From Diabrotica undecimpunctata (Eukaryota; Arthropoda; Insecta; Coleoptera; Chrysomelidae): a stretch of DNA of 64,000 nt. The stretch is from positions 80,758,641-80,822,640 of the forward strand of contig NC_092806.1 of the NCBI RefSeq assembly GCF_040954645.1, read 5' to 3'. A program made the translations under genes and the position numbers. Positions 11,481 through 21,249 of this stretch are shown piece after piece. Each line of letters opens with the position of its first letter. Positions within the stretch are counted from its first letter, which is position 1. The notes under the pieces are model-generated. The model worked only from the letters and a program-made list of their open reading frames with translations. It was not told the origin of the DNA and made no database searches.

Positions 11481-12040
11481 AATGCTGCATTGATTATTTG
11501 CTGGAGTGCTGGCTATAGCAGGTAGTTCTTGTATAGTTTTACCGGTAATTAGATCACAACCATGGCTTTTCTTAAGGTTTATTTAATTTATTAGAGAATC
11601 TTAACACTCCCAAGTGATAAGTTCATCTAATAAGGCGCTTGAATGTAATCAGACATTTTTTGTTGATGTTGCATAGGTGTGTTGATCGATTCGTGTGTTT
11701 TGATTTTTTTTTGTGGTTTTCCTCAAGGAATAATCATTGTTTTCTGTAGTTATCAGTTCATTCAAGTATTTGTATACAAATTGATTTTGTATGTCAAACA
11801 GTTTCTTTAGTTCTTTGTAGCTTTGTTGAATTTTTTTGACTATTTTCATCCTGGTTGTTTACCATATTTTTCTGAATTTAAGTTTTGTTTTTTAATAATC
11901 AGGAGTGTTTTATATTTTGTGGATGGAGTGAATTGTTGGGAGATGGCTAAGCATGCAGATTGCTCTATACTTTTTATAAAGTTGACAACTGCTGTGTCTT
12001 CCCTTGTTTTTAGCGGAATTTCTAAGTCAACCCTTTCACT

Positions 12041-12735
12041 TCATTTTTCTTTAAAGTAGGTACTCCCAGCCTGTATATTTTTTGTGTGAAATGGCTCCCG
12101 TAGTATCTGTAGTATATCAGAAAAAATAGTTATAGTTTCTGGAGAATAATCGGATGACAGATTTAAGTTGGACTTGGTTTTCAATTTTTTCATATCAGGG
12201 CCCTTTATTTTACAAAAGTCAAGTAATTTCGAAATTTTGCGTTTGTCAGCAGGCCAATACGTGGGCTCTCTTGCAGATAGATACTGAAGATTTAGGTTTT
12301 GCATGGCTTGTAAGGCATCTCTTCTTAGTTGTTACTTTGGTGTCTTAAAGAACTGTTCGTAGTTTTCCCTTTTGTTATTGTGTTTTAGTAAACAATATAT
12401 TGCAGATATTTGTAATTTGTGTGTATTGATTCTAGTGTTATTGTGATTGTTTGTAAGTGTTTGTGTGTGTAGTTATTCACTAAGTAGTGCTTGATATTAT
12501 TGTGATTTATATAATATTCGAGTGTTATTATTATTAATATAATATAACACTCGAATATTCATAATATAATATTCGAGTGTTATTGTGATTGTTTTTATAG
12601 CAATGACCGTGCCACAGTAGCCAGTTTCATTTGGGTGATTTGTGAAATAGGTCCTGGTATTTTTTTTGCTGGCACAGTCCACTAACATTCTACAAAGTAA
12701 TTTTGAGTAGCTGAGCCATCTTGTTAACTAGTGTT
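12041..12735 (-). pseudogene. Jockey-like ORF2 endonuclease (broken)
   Basis: Near 12718 the minus strand reads LKITL, a stop where Trp is expected, then NVSGLCQQKK, the start of a Jockey endonuclease. TNHPNETGYCGTVIAIK follows. After an interruption of about 240 bp (12360-12600), the C-terminal half is clear at 12041-12304: SAREPTYWPADKRKI, LLDFCKIKG and LSSDYSPETI (the SSDHSP motif). The interruption contains alternating inverted copies of a 16-bp sequence. Confidence 0.7.
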
Positions 12736-12751
12736 GAAATTAGATTCTTCA

Positions 12752-13250
12752 TCATGCTCCTAAGTTCGTTATATCAGTGCATTGTAGAGATGCATTGTCT
12801 TGGGCCTGGTTAAAATTAGTATTGTTTGTATTATTATTAATATTGTTTAAACTGTTTTGGTTTCTCCGATTTATTGTAGTTTGAGTATATGTTATCCGTG
12901 GCTGAACTACTGTAGTGTTTCCTTGTAGTGCGTTTCTCTTTCTTAGTTTGGGGTACATTTTTGGAATATCACACATGTTTTATGGTTTGCTGGATGGCAT
13001 TCATTACAATTTGTGCATTTGACTTCTGCATCTACAACTTTCCTTTGACAGTTTTGGATAAGTGGTTTGCAGTGCATTTGATACATTAGGGTGTTTTATT
13101 ACAATATTTTTTTATTTGTCCAAATACTGCAGTGGAGAAGTCTTTTTTTTTAAATGTGATACTTTACGATCGTGTTTGCAAGTTTTTGATGTTACAGATA
13201 TTTTTATTATTTTTTTCATGTCTACATTGGGACTGGGTTATTGGTTGATC
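12752..13250 (-). pseudogene. Jockey-like ORF1, zinc-knuckle C-terminal part
   Basis: Reading down from 13250, which is the insertion point of element A, the frame near 12977-13090 gives KVVDAEVKCTNCNECHPAN and KTCVIFQKC, the last zinc knuckle of Jockey ORF1. A Gln/Asn-rich tail follows (12752-12976). Frames are broken upstream. It is continuous with 19571-20259 if element A is removed. Confidence 0.65.
13247..13250. repeat. Target-site duplication GATC (left), element A
   Basis: GATC directly precedes the LTR and is repeated at 19571-19574 directly after the other LTR. Confidence 0.85.
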
Positions 13251-13897
13251 TGTGACGTCCTCTCGTGGGAGTCACTATCCGGGTCACTATCCGGGTAGCT
13301 TTTAGACAGTCAGAGACAGAGTTCAAAATAAAAATAAAACTTTATTGTCTTCCTTAAATTAAATTGACAAAAATCTTACGTACATATTTACAATTTGGTT
13401 TAGTCTTCTCAGTACCTGGCCTATTTATTCAAATTAAGTTTGACCTTGTCATATGGAACTAGTCTTATCGGCAAGTGAGTGTGTATTTGAAATTTTACGG
13501 TAACGTTGTATCGATTTAATAACAGCGGACGATAGGTACAAAGAAAGGAAAGGAACTCAACACGTCCCTTAAGTGATTCGGGTTAATAGGACACTCCTCG
13601 ACAGTCTCAACACGACTGCTTCAGAGTACGGGTAGTGAAGAGCTCAACACGCTCTTCGGATAACGACGGTATGGGACGGAAACAACTTGTGAACTCAACA
13701 CGTCCACAAGCCGGGGTAGGGAAGAAGAGAACCTTCAGTCAACACCTGTCGATTCTGTCTCTATGAGGAAATGTTGCGGTTTATATAGCGGAGCTGTGTA
13801 ATTAGTTTTGCCCTTTCTACTGTCGATACACTCCTACTTCATGGGTTGGTTCGCGCGCACGCTGGTTTAACGGTGATGGCTTTGACTCATCGTTACA
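13251..13897 (-). repeat. LTR of element A (3' LTR in the coding direction)
   Basis: 647 bp, bounded by TG and CA. Relative to the other LTR it has a 12-bp tandem duplication (GTCACTATCCGG, about 13276-13299) and one extra A. The body has repeated CTCAACACG motifs and is otherwise identical to 18937-19570 by eye. Confidence 0.95.
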
Positions 13898-13912
13898 CCC
13901 CCTCTTCCTGGG
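13898..13912 (-). promoter_or_regulatory. Polypurine tract of element A
   Basis: On the minus strand CCCAGGAAGAGGGGG directly abuts the LTR. This is the position and composition of the plus-strand primer for reverse transcription. Confidence 0.8.
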
Positions 13913-14155
13913 AACAAAATTTTTTTATTTTTATTCCTTGCCAGGTACTTGGTTACCCTAAAAAAAAATTTACAATACATCGAAATAAAAAATGTCCGCC
14001 CTAAAAAAAAAAATATATCGTCTTCTTAAAAAAAATCGTCTTCCTCTCTCTTAAAAAAAACGTCTTCCTTCGTGGGACTTCAATTATTGGTTTTTATCCT
14101 CAGCACCTGGTTCGGGAGTCTCAGTCTGTATTTTTTTCTTTATGCTGCGGCGGAA

Positions 14156-14407
14156 TTAGTGAGAGCAGCGGGATTGACACTGAATTGACTGGACTTTCTG
14201 AATTTTTGTGATGCCCATGGTTGGTTCATCGAAAAGGTTTTTAAATTTGGAAATAGCCTTTATCAGGGGCTCGCAGCCTTTGCCCGGGCTGTTAGGTTTT
14301 GGTGTGTTCCCCAATGGTGATATTAATTCTGGAACGGTGTATGGTGGCGGCGTAACTGTGCCGTCCATTTCTATGTCACTGTAATATATTTCTAACGTGT
14401 CTGACAT
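14156..14407 (-). CDS. Small ORF between pol and the 3' LTR of element A (unknown function)
   Basis: An 83-codon frame starts MSDTLEIYYSDIEMDG, is Pro-rich in the middle (TVTPPPYTVPELI), and ends before the polypurine tract. It sits where some Gypsy elements carry a third ORF or env, but has no signal peptide, membrane segment or cysteine pattern, so it is not an envelope gene. I do not recognise a family. It may be a fortuitous frame. Confidence 0.35.
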   Translation of the reverse strand: MSDTLEIYYSDIEMDGTVTPPPYTVPELISPLGNTPKPNSPGKGCEPLIKAISKFKNLFDEPTMGITKIQKVQSIQCQSRCSH

Positions 14408-14479
14408 TATATTTGAAGGTTACTGGTAAACTGTATTAAAATATACTGTCACTACTTTGACTGTAAGTGCTTGGACTGA

Positions 14480-17400
14480 TTAAGGAGTAGGGAAATCGGT
14501 AAATGCGGGTTTTAGGTCTTTGATATGAGCTGTTATTGTACGGTTTTTATCGTCGTGTTTTAATTTGAATATTACATTAGAACACACTTTTGTTATAGTA
14601 TATGGGCCTGAAAATTTCGGTGCTAATTTGGCGTTAAAATTTTTGGCGGCATTTGAGAGTTAGTATTCCCTTTTCATGACTTTGTCGTTTATTGTGGGTT
14701 TCCACTCTCTTCGTCGTAAGTTGTAGTAATGGCTTTGAGTTGTAAAAGCTTTTGCCAGGTTTGTACGTACTAGTTCGAATGTTTCTCGTAGTTTATGCCA
14801 TTTTATGTTTTGATCGGTATGTTGTGTGTCGTTTGGGGTGTTTACGACTTTACTTGGAATTTCTAGTTCGTGTCCAAAGTTCAGGAAGGCTGGGGAGAAA
14901 CCCGTTGAATCGTGTTTAGCTGTATTATATGCGAATAGTAGTTCTGGAAGGCTCGTGTCTCATTTCTTATGGTTATTATCGCAGAACTGAGCTATCATTG
15001 TTTTGATTACTCTGTTTGTTCTTTCTACTGGATTATTCTGGGGTGAATATGGCGGAATGTTTCTTTTAGAAATCTGGAATTCGTCTAGCAACTTTCGTAC
15101 TTCCCTGTTATCGTATGTTCTTGCGTTGTCTGATATTAGCTCTTTGGGTGATCCGAATCTCATAATGATTTTATCTTTTAAGTTCTGACAGACTGATTTT
15201 GCCGTTGCTGTTCTGATCGGTATGGCTTCAACCCATTTTGAAAAGGTGTCCTGGAATGTCATTATATATTTGTTTCCTTTGCTGGATGTTGGAAGGGGTC
15301 CTATGATGTCGGTTGAAACGGTGTGCCATGGCTGTGGCGGAATTTCTGTAGATTGCATGCGGCCTGGAGTTAAGCTTTGTTGCGGCTTAAATTGCTGACA
15401 GTTCTTGCAGTTCCTGACGAACTTTGCGGCGTCTTTAAACATCCCTGGCCAGTAGTATTTTCTAGCTAGGCGGGTTATTGTTTTGGCTATTCCTAGATGT
15501 CCTGCGGTCGGTTGCTCGTGGTTTTCTGCCAGGAGTTGTTGTCTCTTGTGGTTTGAGATGCATAGTTTCCAGGGGTTGGATACCTCTGTCTCTTTTAAAT
15601 CGTATTTGTCCCAGAAGTGTCGATAGAGAAGTCCATCTTTGATAGAGTAGTCTGGAAATAGTTGCGGATTTGTCTGGATTTTATTTAAAGCTTTATTGTA
15701 CCATTCGTCGGGTTCTACATCTTCTACGTTTATTATGCAAACCGGATCTACTGGTTCTCTAGAGAGCGCGTCGGCCAGGACGTTCTGGGAGCCCTTTCTG
15801 TAAATGACATCGAAGTCAAATTGTTGCAGCAGCATTGCCCATCTAGCTATTCTACCTGTAGGGTTTTCCATTGTTTGTAAGTATCGTAGACTTTGATGGT
15901 CTGTGATAATTGAAAATGGGTATCCTTCGATGTAGGGTTTCATCTTTTCTATACCGAAGATGATCGCTAGTAGTTCTTTTTCTGTAACGCTGTAATTTTT
16001 TTCGGCATTTGTTAGGGTTCGACTTGCGTAAGCGATGACTTGTTCCTGTCCTTCGTCGTTTGTTTGTACTAAAGCTACTCCTAAACCGCTACTCCTAAAC
16101 CGTGGTTCGAAGCGTCCGATTGTAAAAAAAATCTTTTCTGGAAGTCCGGGCAGATCAGTATTGGAGCTTGTGTCAGTAGTAATTTTATTTTGTTAAATGC
16201 TTCCTCTTGGTCTCTGTCCCAAGTCCAATGTTGTTTTTTCTTTAGTAGCTTTGTTAAAGGGGCTGTAGTTCGTGAAAAATCTTTTATAAATCTCCTATAC
16301 CATGAGATGATGCCCAAAAATCGGCGTAGTTGTTTAACGGTTTTTGGCGCGGGATATTCGACTATAGCTTTTGTCTTGTTGTCGTCCACTTTTATTCCCG
16401 TTTTGTTTACTACATGGCCTAAATAATTTATCTCTTCTTTGCAGAATTTACATTTGTCTATATTAATTCGTAGTTTGGCCTGCTGTAGTCTGTGAAGTAC
16501 TTCTTTTAAGTTTTCCATATGTTCCTCGAACGTTTTCCCCAGTACTATTATGTCGTCTAAATAGGCGAATGCATGTGGTTCCATTTCTGGGCCGATTATT
16601 GTATCTAGTAATCGTTGAAAAGTAGCGGAGGCGGCGTGTAATCCGAATGGAAGTACTTTGAACTGGAATAGTCCTTTTCCTGGTGCTATGAAAGCGGTCA
16701 AGGGTTTGCTTGCTTCGGAAAGTGGTACTTGCCAATATCCATTTTTTAGATCTAACGTGGTAAAATATTTTGCAGATTTTAACTTTTCTAGGATATGATT
16801 GATGTACGGTAATGGGTAGGCATCTTTTTCTGAGATGTCGTTGATTTTCCTAAAATCGATGCAAAATCTGTATCCGTTGTTATCCTTCTTTTTTACTAGG
16901 ACGATGGGGAACTGTACGGGCTATTGGATTTTTCTATCACGTTCTCTTCTAGCATCTTATCTATCTCATCGTTTATGATCTTCTGCATTGCCGGGTTTCG
17001 GGGCCTGTATCTTTGTTTGATCGGTGTATTATGTTTGAGTTTTATTGTATGTTCGGTTAGATGTGTTGTTCCTTTAATTTGTTTAAATTTCTCCAATTCT
17101 GTTAGTAGCAATTCCTGTAATTGTTTTTTTTTCGGTATTGTTTAGTGTAGTACTTATGTCGAGTTGCTCTCGTATCGGACTGTTCGTGAATTCCGGTATG
17201 TATGACGGAATATCTTCGGTCTGGTCGTCGGCCGCGGTATCGGTCGGTAGTTCGGTATATCTTCGGTCTGGTTGTCGACCGCGGTATCGGTCGGTAGTCG
17301 GTATATTTTCGGTCTGGTCTTCGACCGCGGTATCGGTCGGTAGTCGGTAGGTCGTTTTGTTATATATTTTGCTTCTCTGTTGGAGCGGATGTCTTGCGGT

Positions 17401-17839
17401 TGGTGTTTCGTTGACCCTGGAATTGGTCGGTATTCGGTTATTGTCTGCATTGTACGATCTGGATCCGTGTTCTGTCCTGGTTGGGTATTGTTCTCTCCTT
17501 CTTACGCGATTTCTATTTAAGATGTTTGATAAATCAAGGCCCCATCTTGTTATTTCATGCATTCCCAGTACTACTTCTGAAGCTAGGTTTGGTAAAAAAT
17601 GTAGCTTGGCATTTCTCCAAACGTTGTCTATGGAACATTTTGCTGTAAAACAGATTTCTATGTTGCTGGTTTTTACATCTGCCAGCGTGATCTTTAAAGC
17701 TTTTCTGTCGCTTTTTGTTCCACATTGTTCCAATATTTTTTTACCTTTTTGTCCTATAAACGAATTTTGGGCTCCTGTGTCTATTAGTGCTCTTAACTTT
17801 TTACCGTTGCTGAACGTTATCGTTGTGTGGGGTCGTTGA
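14480..17839 (-). pseudogene. pol: pol of element A: protease, RT, RNase H, integrase (several frame breaks)
   Basis: Order from 17839 downwards: aspartic protease (ALIDTGAQNSFIG; then VVLGMHEITRWGLDLS), a repetitive spacer, and RT (GYRFCIDFRKI, TLDLKNGYWQVPL, AYLDDIIVL). RNase H includes FLQSDASNHGLG and ITDHQSLRYLQ. Integrase has the H-H-C-C zinc module near HLGIAKTITRLARKYYWP, the catalytic residues in STDIIG, ISDNAR and NPVERTN, and a C-terminal LAPKFSGPYTI segment. Breaks are a 9-A run near 17130, an indel near 16906, a 14-bp tandem duplication at 16074-16101, and a Trp-to-stop at about 14957. The role is reverse transcription and integration of element RNA. This copy cannot produce a complete polyprotein. 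Confidence 0.9.
17225..17345 (-). repeat. 46/47-bp tandem repeat inside pol of element A
   Basis: CCGCGGTATCGGTCGGTAG recurs at 17232, 17279 and 17325, with further partial units on either side. The periods are 47 and 46, neither a multiple of three. On the minus strand the frame stays open across all units, alternating between peptides such as RLPTDTAVEDQTE and TTDRYRGRQPD. It lies between protease and RT. Confidence 0.85.
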
Positions 17840-17879
17840 TCTGTATAGTGTGCGTAGCTGGAGGTTGTTAGGGAGGACT

Positions 17880-18830
17880 CTAAATGCTGACTGGGTTGCC
17901 TCCTTCTTGTCCAGTCCTGTTGGAGTTTTCCGGTCGGCTTCTACATTGGCAGTTATTGGAAGTTGTTCCTCGGGTTCCGCAATGGCTGCAGAAGAGTACA
18001 GCGATAGCTCTGCAGTTTCTTCTATTGTGGCCTCTGCGGCCGCATCTCCAACAACAAGTCTGTCTGTCGAAATTCTGTATTTTGTTATTACGACTATTTG
18101 CCTGTGTCCAGTCACACCTTGTATTGTTTCTGTTATATATTTCTTTTTGGACCATATCATATTCTTCCGCTAGTCTGATGATGTCCTGTGTTGACGATAC
18201 GTCTTGCCTCTTTATATACAACTTGTATTTCGGGTTCATATTGGTGTATATCCTGTTTAGTTCTTCTTGGTGATTGAATTCACCATGTCTTCTGATCATT
18301 GTTTGAATATCAATGATGTAGTCTTTTACACCTTCGTTGTTTCGTTGGAGTCGGTTCCGGATTTGAGCTTCCAGAGATTGCGTGAGAACGGAGGAAACGA
18401 AGAAATTGCGGAAATCTTGTTCGAAGTCTTTTAATTCGTTCCAATATTTATTATTGTTTCTGTACCATAGTAATGCTTTCCCGTTTAATGTTCCTGGTAG
18501 AGCTTGTAAAACGTGGGTGTCTTGCAGGCCGTAAGCTGTCTGGAGTTCTTTCAACCGTTCTATGAATTCTATTGGGTCTCTTGAACCGTCAAAGTGTAAC
18601 CCCCATTTGCGTACTATTTCCATCTTTCTTTGTCTGTCTTCCATCTGGTTTTCTTCTATTTCCTCTGCCTTGATGATCGCAACTAATCTCGCTCTTAGCT
18701 CGCTGAAATTCCCTTCCGTCGGCTGTTCTCTGTTTGTTAATTCGGCTATAAGTTCGTCTTTCTTTAATAGGTACACCCAACTAACCTTCGACGTTTCCGG
18801 AGCGTCTGTCATTTTTGAACTGTGAATCAC
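17880..18830 (-). CDS. gag: gag of element A, capsid and two zinc knuckles
   Basis: An open 316-codon frame. The N-terminal part contains WVYLLKKDELIAELTNR and a SAP-like helix pair. The middle is the retrotransposon gag domain (ALPGTLNGKALLWYRNNN, then FRNFFVSSVLTQSLEAQIRN). The C-terminus has CWRCGRRGHNRRNC and a weaker CSHCGTRGTTSNNC. It would form the particle that packages element RNA. The likely start is the methionine of MTDAPETSKV, with MIHSSK upstream as an alternative. pol begins in another frame that overlaps the gag 3' end (an open frame at 17801-18160), as expected for translational frameshifting. Confidence 0.85.
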   Translation of the reverse strand: MIHSSKMTDAPETSKVSWVYLLKKDELIAELTNREQPTEGNFSELRARLVAIIKAEEIEENQMEDRQRKMEIVRKWGLHFDGSRDPIEFIERLKELQTAYGLQDTHVLQALPGTLNGKALLWYRNNNKYWNELKDFEQDFRNFFVSSVLTQSLEAQIRNRLQRNNEGVKDYIIDIQTMIRRHGEFNHQEELNRIYTNMNPKYKLYIKRQDVSSTQDIIRLAEEYDMVQKEIYNRNNTRCDWTQANSRNNKIQNFDRQTCCWRCGRRGHNRRNCRAIAVLFCSHCGTRGTTSNNCQCRSRPENSNRTGQEGGNPVSI

Positions 18831-18920
18831 CCTGTATTTGATTAAAATTTGAAATGTAGTACTGTCTCATGAAAATAAAATTCGGAATTCGGTCGGTAAT
18901 ATTGTTTAAAACGTATTTTT

Positions 18921-18936
18921 CTGCTCGGGCGCCATT
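18921..18936 (-). promoter_or_regulatory. Primer-binding site of element A
   Basis: Directly inside the LTR, the minus strand reads AATGGCGCCCGAGCAG. TGGCGCCC is the start of primer-binding sites used with Lys-type tRNAs in many Gypsy elements. The match beyond this core was not verified. Confidence 0.7.
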
Positions 18937-19570
18937 TGTGACGTCCTCTCGTGGGAGTCACTATCCGGGTAGCTTTTAGACAGTCAGAGACAGAGTTCAA
19001 AATAAAATAAAACTTTATTGTCTTCCTTAAATTAAATTGACAAAAATCTTACGTACATATTTACAATTTGGTTTAGTCTTCTCAGTACCTGGCCTATTTA
19101 TTCAAATTAAGTTTGACCTTGTCATATGGAACTAGTCTTATCGGCAAGTGAGTGTGTATTTGAAATTTTACGGTAACGTTGTATCGATTTAATAACAGCG
19201 GACGATAGGTACAAAGAAAGGAAAGGAACTCAACACGTCCCTTAAGTGATTCGGGTTAATAGGACACTCCTCGACAGTCTCAACACGACTGCTTCAGAGT
19301 ACGGGTAGTGAAGAGCTCAACACGCTCTTCGGATAACGACGGTATGGGACGGAAACAACTTGTGAACTCAACACGTCCACAAGCCGGGGTAGGGAAGAAG
19401 AGAACCTTCAGTCAACACCTGTCGATTCTGTCTCTATGAGGAAATGTTGCGGTTTATATAGCGGAGCTGTGTAATTAGTTTTGCCCTTTCTACTGTCGAT
19501 ACACTCCTACTTCATGGGTTGGTTCGCGCGCACGCTGGTTTAACGGTGATGGCTTTGACTCATCGTTACA
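18937..19570 (-). repeat. LTR of element A (5' LTR in the coding direction)
   Basis: 634 bp, begins TGTGACG and ends GTTACA, and is followed by the GATC target duplication. The same length as the solo LTR at 43954-44587. Confidence 0.95.
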
Positions 19571-20259
19571 GATCTTTGCTTAATATTCCATATATTTGTG
19601 ACTTTGTGATCAAGATCTGCCAATTCAGTTTTAATTACTTCTTGTTAATGGATGGATTGATGTTTTTTATGACTGTTCGAAAGCTTTTTTCCACCGTAGG
19701 TCTATAGGTATGCTATTGCATTTTTTTCGCTTATCGCTTGGATATTTTGTTGTATATGCTTCACCATTTATTGGCTGGATTTTTACTTGTTCAGTGTTTA
19801 ATGTTTTAAGGTTATAATTTTGACTCACCTGGTTTTCTAATATTTCAATGTTAATATTTTTTTTATTCCTTCGAAGTAGATTGGAGGTGGTTTGGGCTCA
19901 TTGGTTGTTCTTTCTTCATTTGAATCGTTTGTGTTGGTGTCCTTTTCTTCCAAGCTGTTAAATTGTTTGCTGGTAGTTATAGTGTCATCAAACTAGTATT
20001 TATTAATTTTTGTTTGTGTCACACTTCTGTAGTTATTTTCCGGGCTTCAAAGTCGCTTTTTGGTATTAGTGACTAATTGCCAGTCACTTTCCATTGGCTT
20101 GTTTGAGTATTTATTTACTGTTTGGTTGCTTCTTTGTATATTATGCTGTGACTGGTTATATGCCTTAATCTGTTCTTGAGGTTGTTCTGAGTACATATTA
20201 ATTGACGGATTGTTAAAATTTTCGTTCATTTTTACCGTACCATTTAAATTTAACTTCAT
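19571..20259 (-). pseudogene. Jockey-like ORF1, N-terminal part
   Basis: A frame from 20259 (MKLNLNGTVKMNENFNNPS) runs to 20047 and includes ESDWQLVTNTKKR, the short Trp/Lys-Arg motif common near the start of Jockey ORF1 proteins. The remaining sequence to 19571 is in mixed frames. Together with 12752-13250 it flanks the Gypsy insertion. Confidence 0.55.
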
Positions 20260-20395
20260 TAATCTTCATTTCCCTAATAGTACACTAATTTATGATCATA
20301 ATTAACTTTTTAGGCTAATAATAAAAACAATAATAAGAAATAAAACTGGTTTCCTTATCTCAGCTCTCTCGTCGACTAATCGCTTTGGCTGCCTA

Positions 20396-20396
<1 letters not shown>

Positions 20397-20464
<68 letters not shown>

Positions 20465-20465
20465 T

Positions 20466-20516
<51 letters not shown>
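20397..20516. repeat. (TA)n then (GA)n microsatellite
   Basis: About 60 bp of TA repeat, a short linker, then about 50 bp of GA repeat. The long Ser-Leu and Tyr-Ile frames here are artefacts. Confidence 0.95.
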
Positions 20517-20520
<4 letters not shown>

Positions 20521-20610
20521 AAAAGAAATTTAATCTTTGCAGATAAGTTAAATAGTAAACTCTTAAATATTGGGGAAATCTGCAAGAAAGGCTCTAATGA
20601 GTATCAATTG

Positions 20611-20664
20611 TTTCGCCGAACGTTTTCGCCAAAGAGAATTAATTTGGCTTCTTCAGGGCTGAAA
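20611..20664 (-). ncRNA. Hammerhead-ribozyme-like motif (Penelope-type)
   Basis: On the minus strand the core CTGAAGA is followed by a stem GCCAAA/TTTGGC, then GAAA, a two-base-pair AA/TT stem with CG loop, and a TTC cleavage-type triplet. The closing stem pairs GCC with GGC and, after one bulged A, TTTC with GAAA. The minimal third stem is the form known from hammerheads in Penelope-like elements. It sits downstream of the Penelope remnant on the same strand. This was found by hand pairing, with no covariance-model search. Confidence 0.6.
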
Positions 20665-21107
20665 GAGAATAAATTATAATTAACTACCATATATTATCTA
20701 TTAAAAACATTATTGATCTTACCGTAACTTAGAATTGTAGAGTTAGAATATTAAAAAACTTTGCTAGTAACATACTGGTGTTTTTTTGTTACTATATGCA
20801 AAAAGTTTTTTTTTAAGGTTTGAAATGTAGGTAGCTTTGAACTTAAAACGCAAAGGTTTACCCAAGGTTAATCGAAAAACCCAATGAAACTACATTTAAA
20901 AGGAGGTAATTCTTTGAATTGTCGGCAATAACTAAATTTTTTATTGTTAGAAAGTTTAAAAGTGAGGTTCTGTTTTAGCCAGAACGCATGCGCTGACAAA
21001 TTCAAGTAGTTCTTATGAATCTTTTTGTCGTTAAGGTTCATTGGTAAAAAAACGAATGAAATTAAATCCCAGTATAGGGAAATATTATTTTGATTTTCTT
21101 TTTTAAT

Positions 21108-21169
21108 TATATTCTATTGTTCATGTATATTGTTCATAAGATATAATAATACATGAACAATAGAATATA
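21108..21169. repeat. Perfect 21-bp inverted repeat (hairpin)
   Basis: The arm at 21108-21128 (TATATTCTATTGTTCATG and three more bases) is exactly complementary to 21149-21169, with a 20-bp loop. There is no flanking transposon feature, so the origin is unclear. Confidence 0.8.
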
Positions 21170-21249
21170 CGGTATAGTAAAACGGGGAGAATCAAAACTA
21201 CCACAAAGTCTGTTAATGTTATATAAATGTTTATGTATAGTTGCGAAAC

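Larger units (their letters stand above)
13251..19570 (-). mobile_element. Ty3/Gypsy LTR retrotransposon, element A (complete structure)
   Basis: A 6.3-kb element has two near-identical LTRs that begin TGTGACG and end GTTACA, plus a primer-binding site, a polypurine tract, gag and pol on the minus strand. The 4-bp target duplication GATC (13247-13250 and 19571-19574) is exact. The LTRs differ visibly only by a 12-bp tandem duplication and one A, so the insertion is recent, yet pol has several frame breaks. A solo LTR of the same family is at 43954-44587. Confidence 0.95.
11042..20259 (-). mobile_element. Jockey-like LINE, degenerate, split by Gypsy element A
   Basis: Minus-strand pieces lie in the right order for a Jockey element: ORF1 N-terminal part 19571-20259, ORF1 zinc-knuckle end 12752-13250, ORF2 endonuclease 12041-12735, linker 11649-11849 and RT 11225-11480. 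The ORF1 halves are separated by element A, which carries a GATC target duplication. At the far left (11042-11145) a second, short piece of the same endonuclease region is repeated, so a rearrangement or a second truncated copy is present. Confidence 0.75.
20517..21240. other. Noncoding stretch, probably 3' part of a decayed Penelope-like element
   Basis: No coding sequence is seen. It lies downstream, on the minus strand, of the Penelope-type GIY-YIG remnant (21250-21860). It holds a hammerhead-like motif at 20611-20664 and a perfect 21-bp inverted repeat at 21108-21169. Confidence 0.45.

Noticed and set aside
17357..18173. Plus-strand frames of 116-160 codons over gag/protease of element A
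   Set aside because: They are antisense shadows of the minus-strand gag and pol, which have clear zinc-knuckle and protease motifs.
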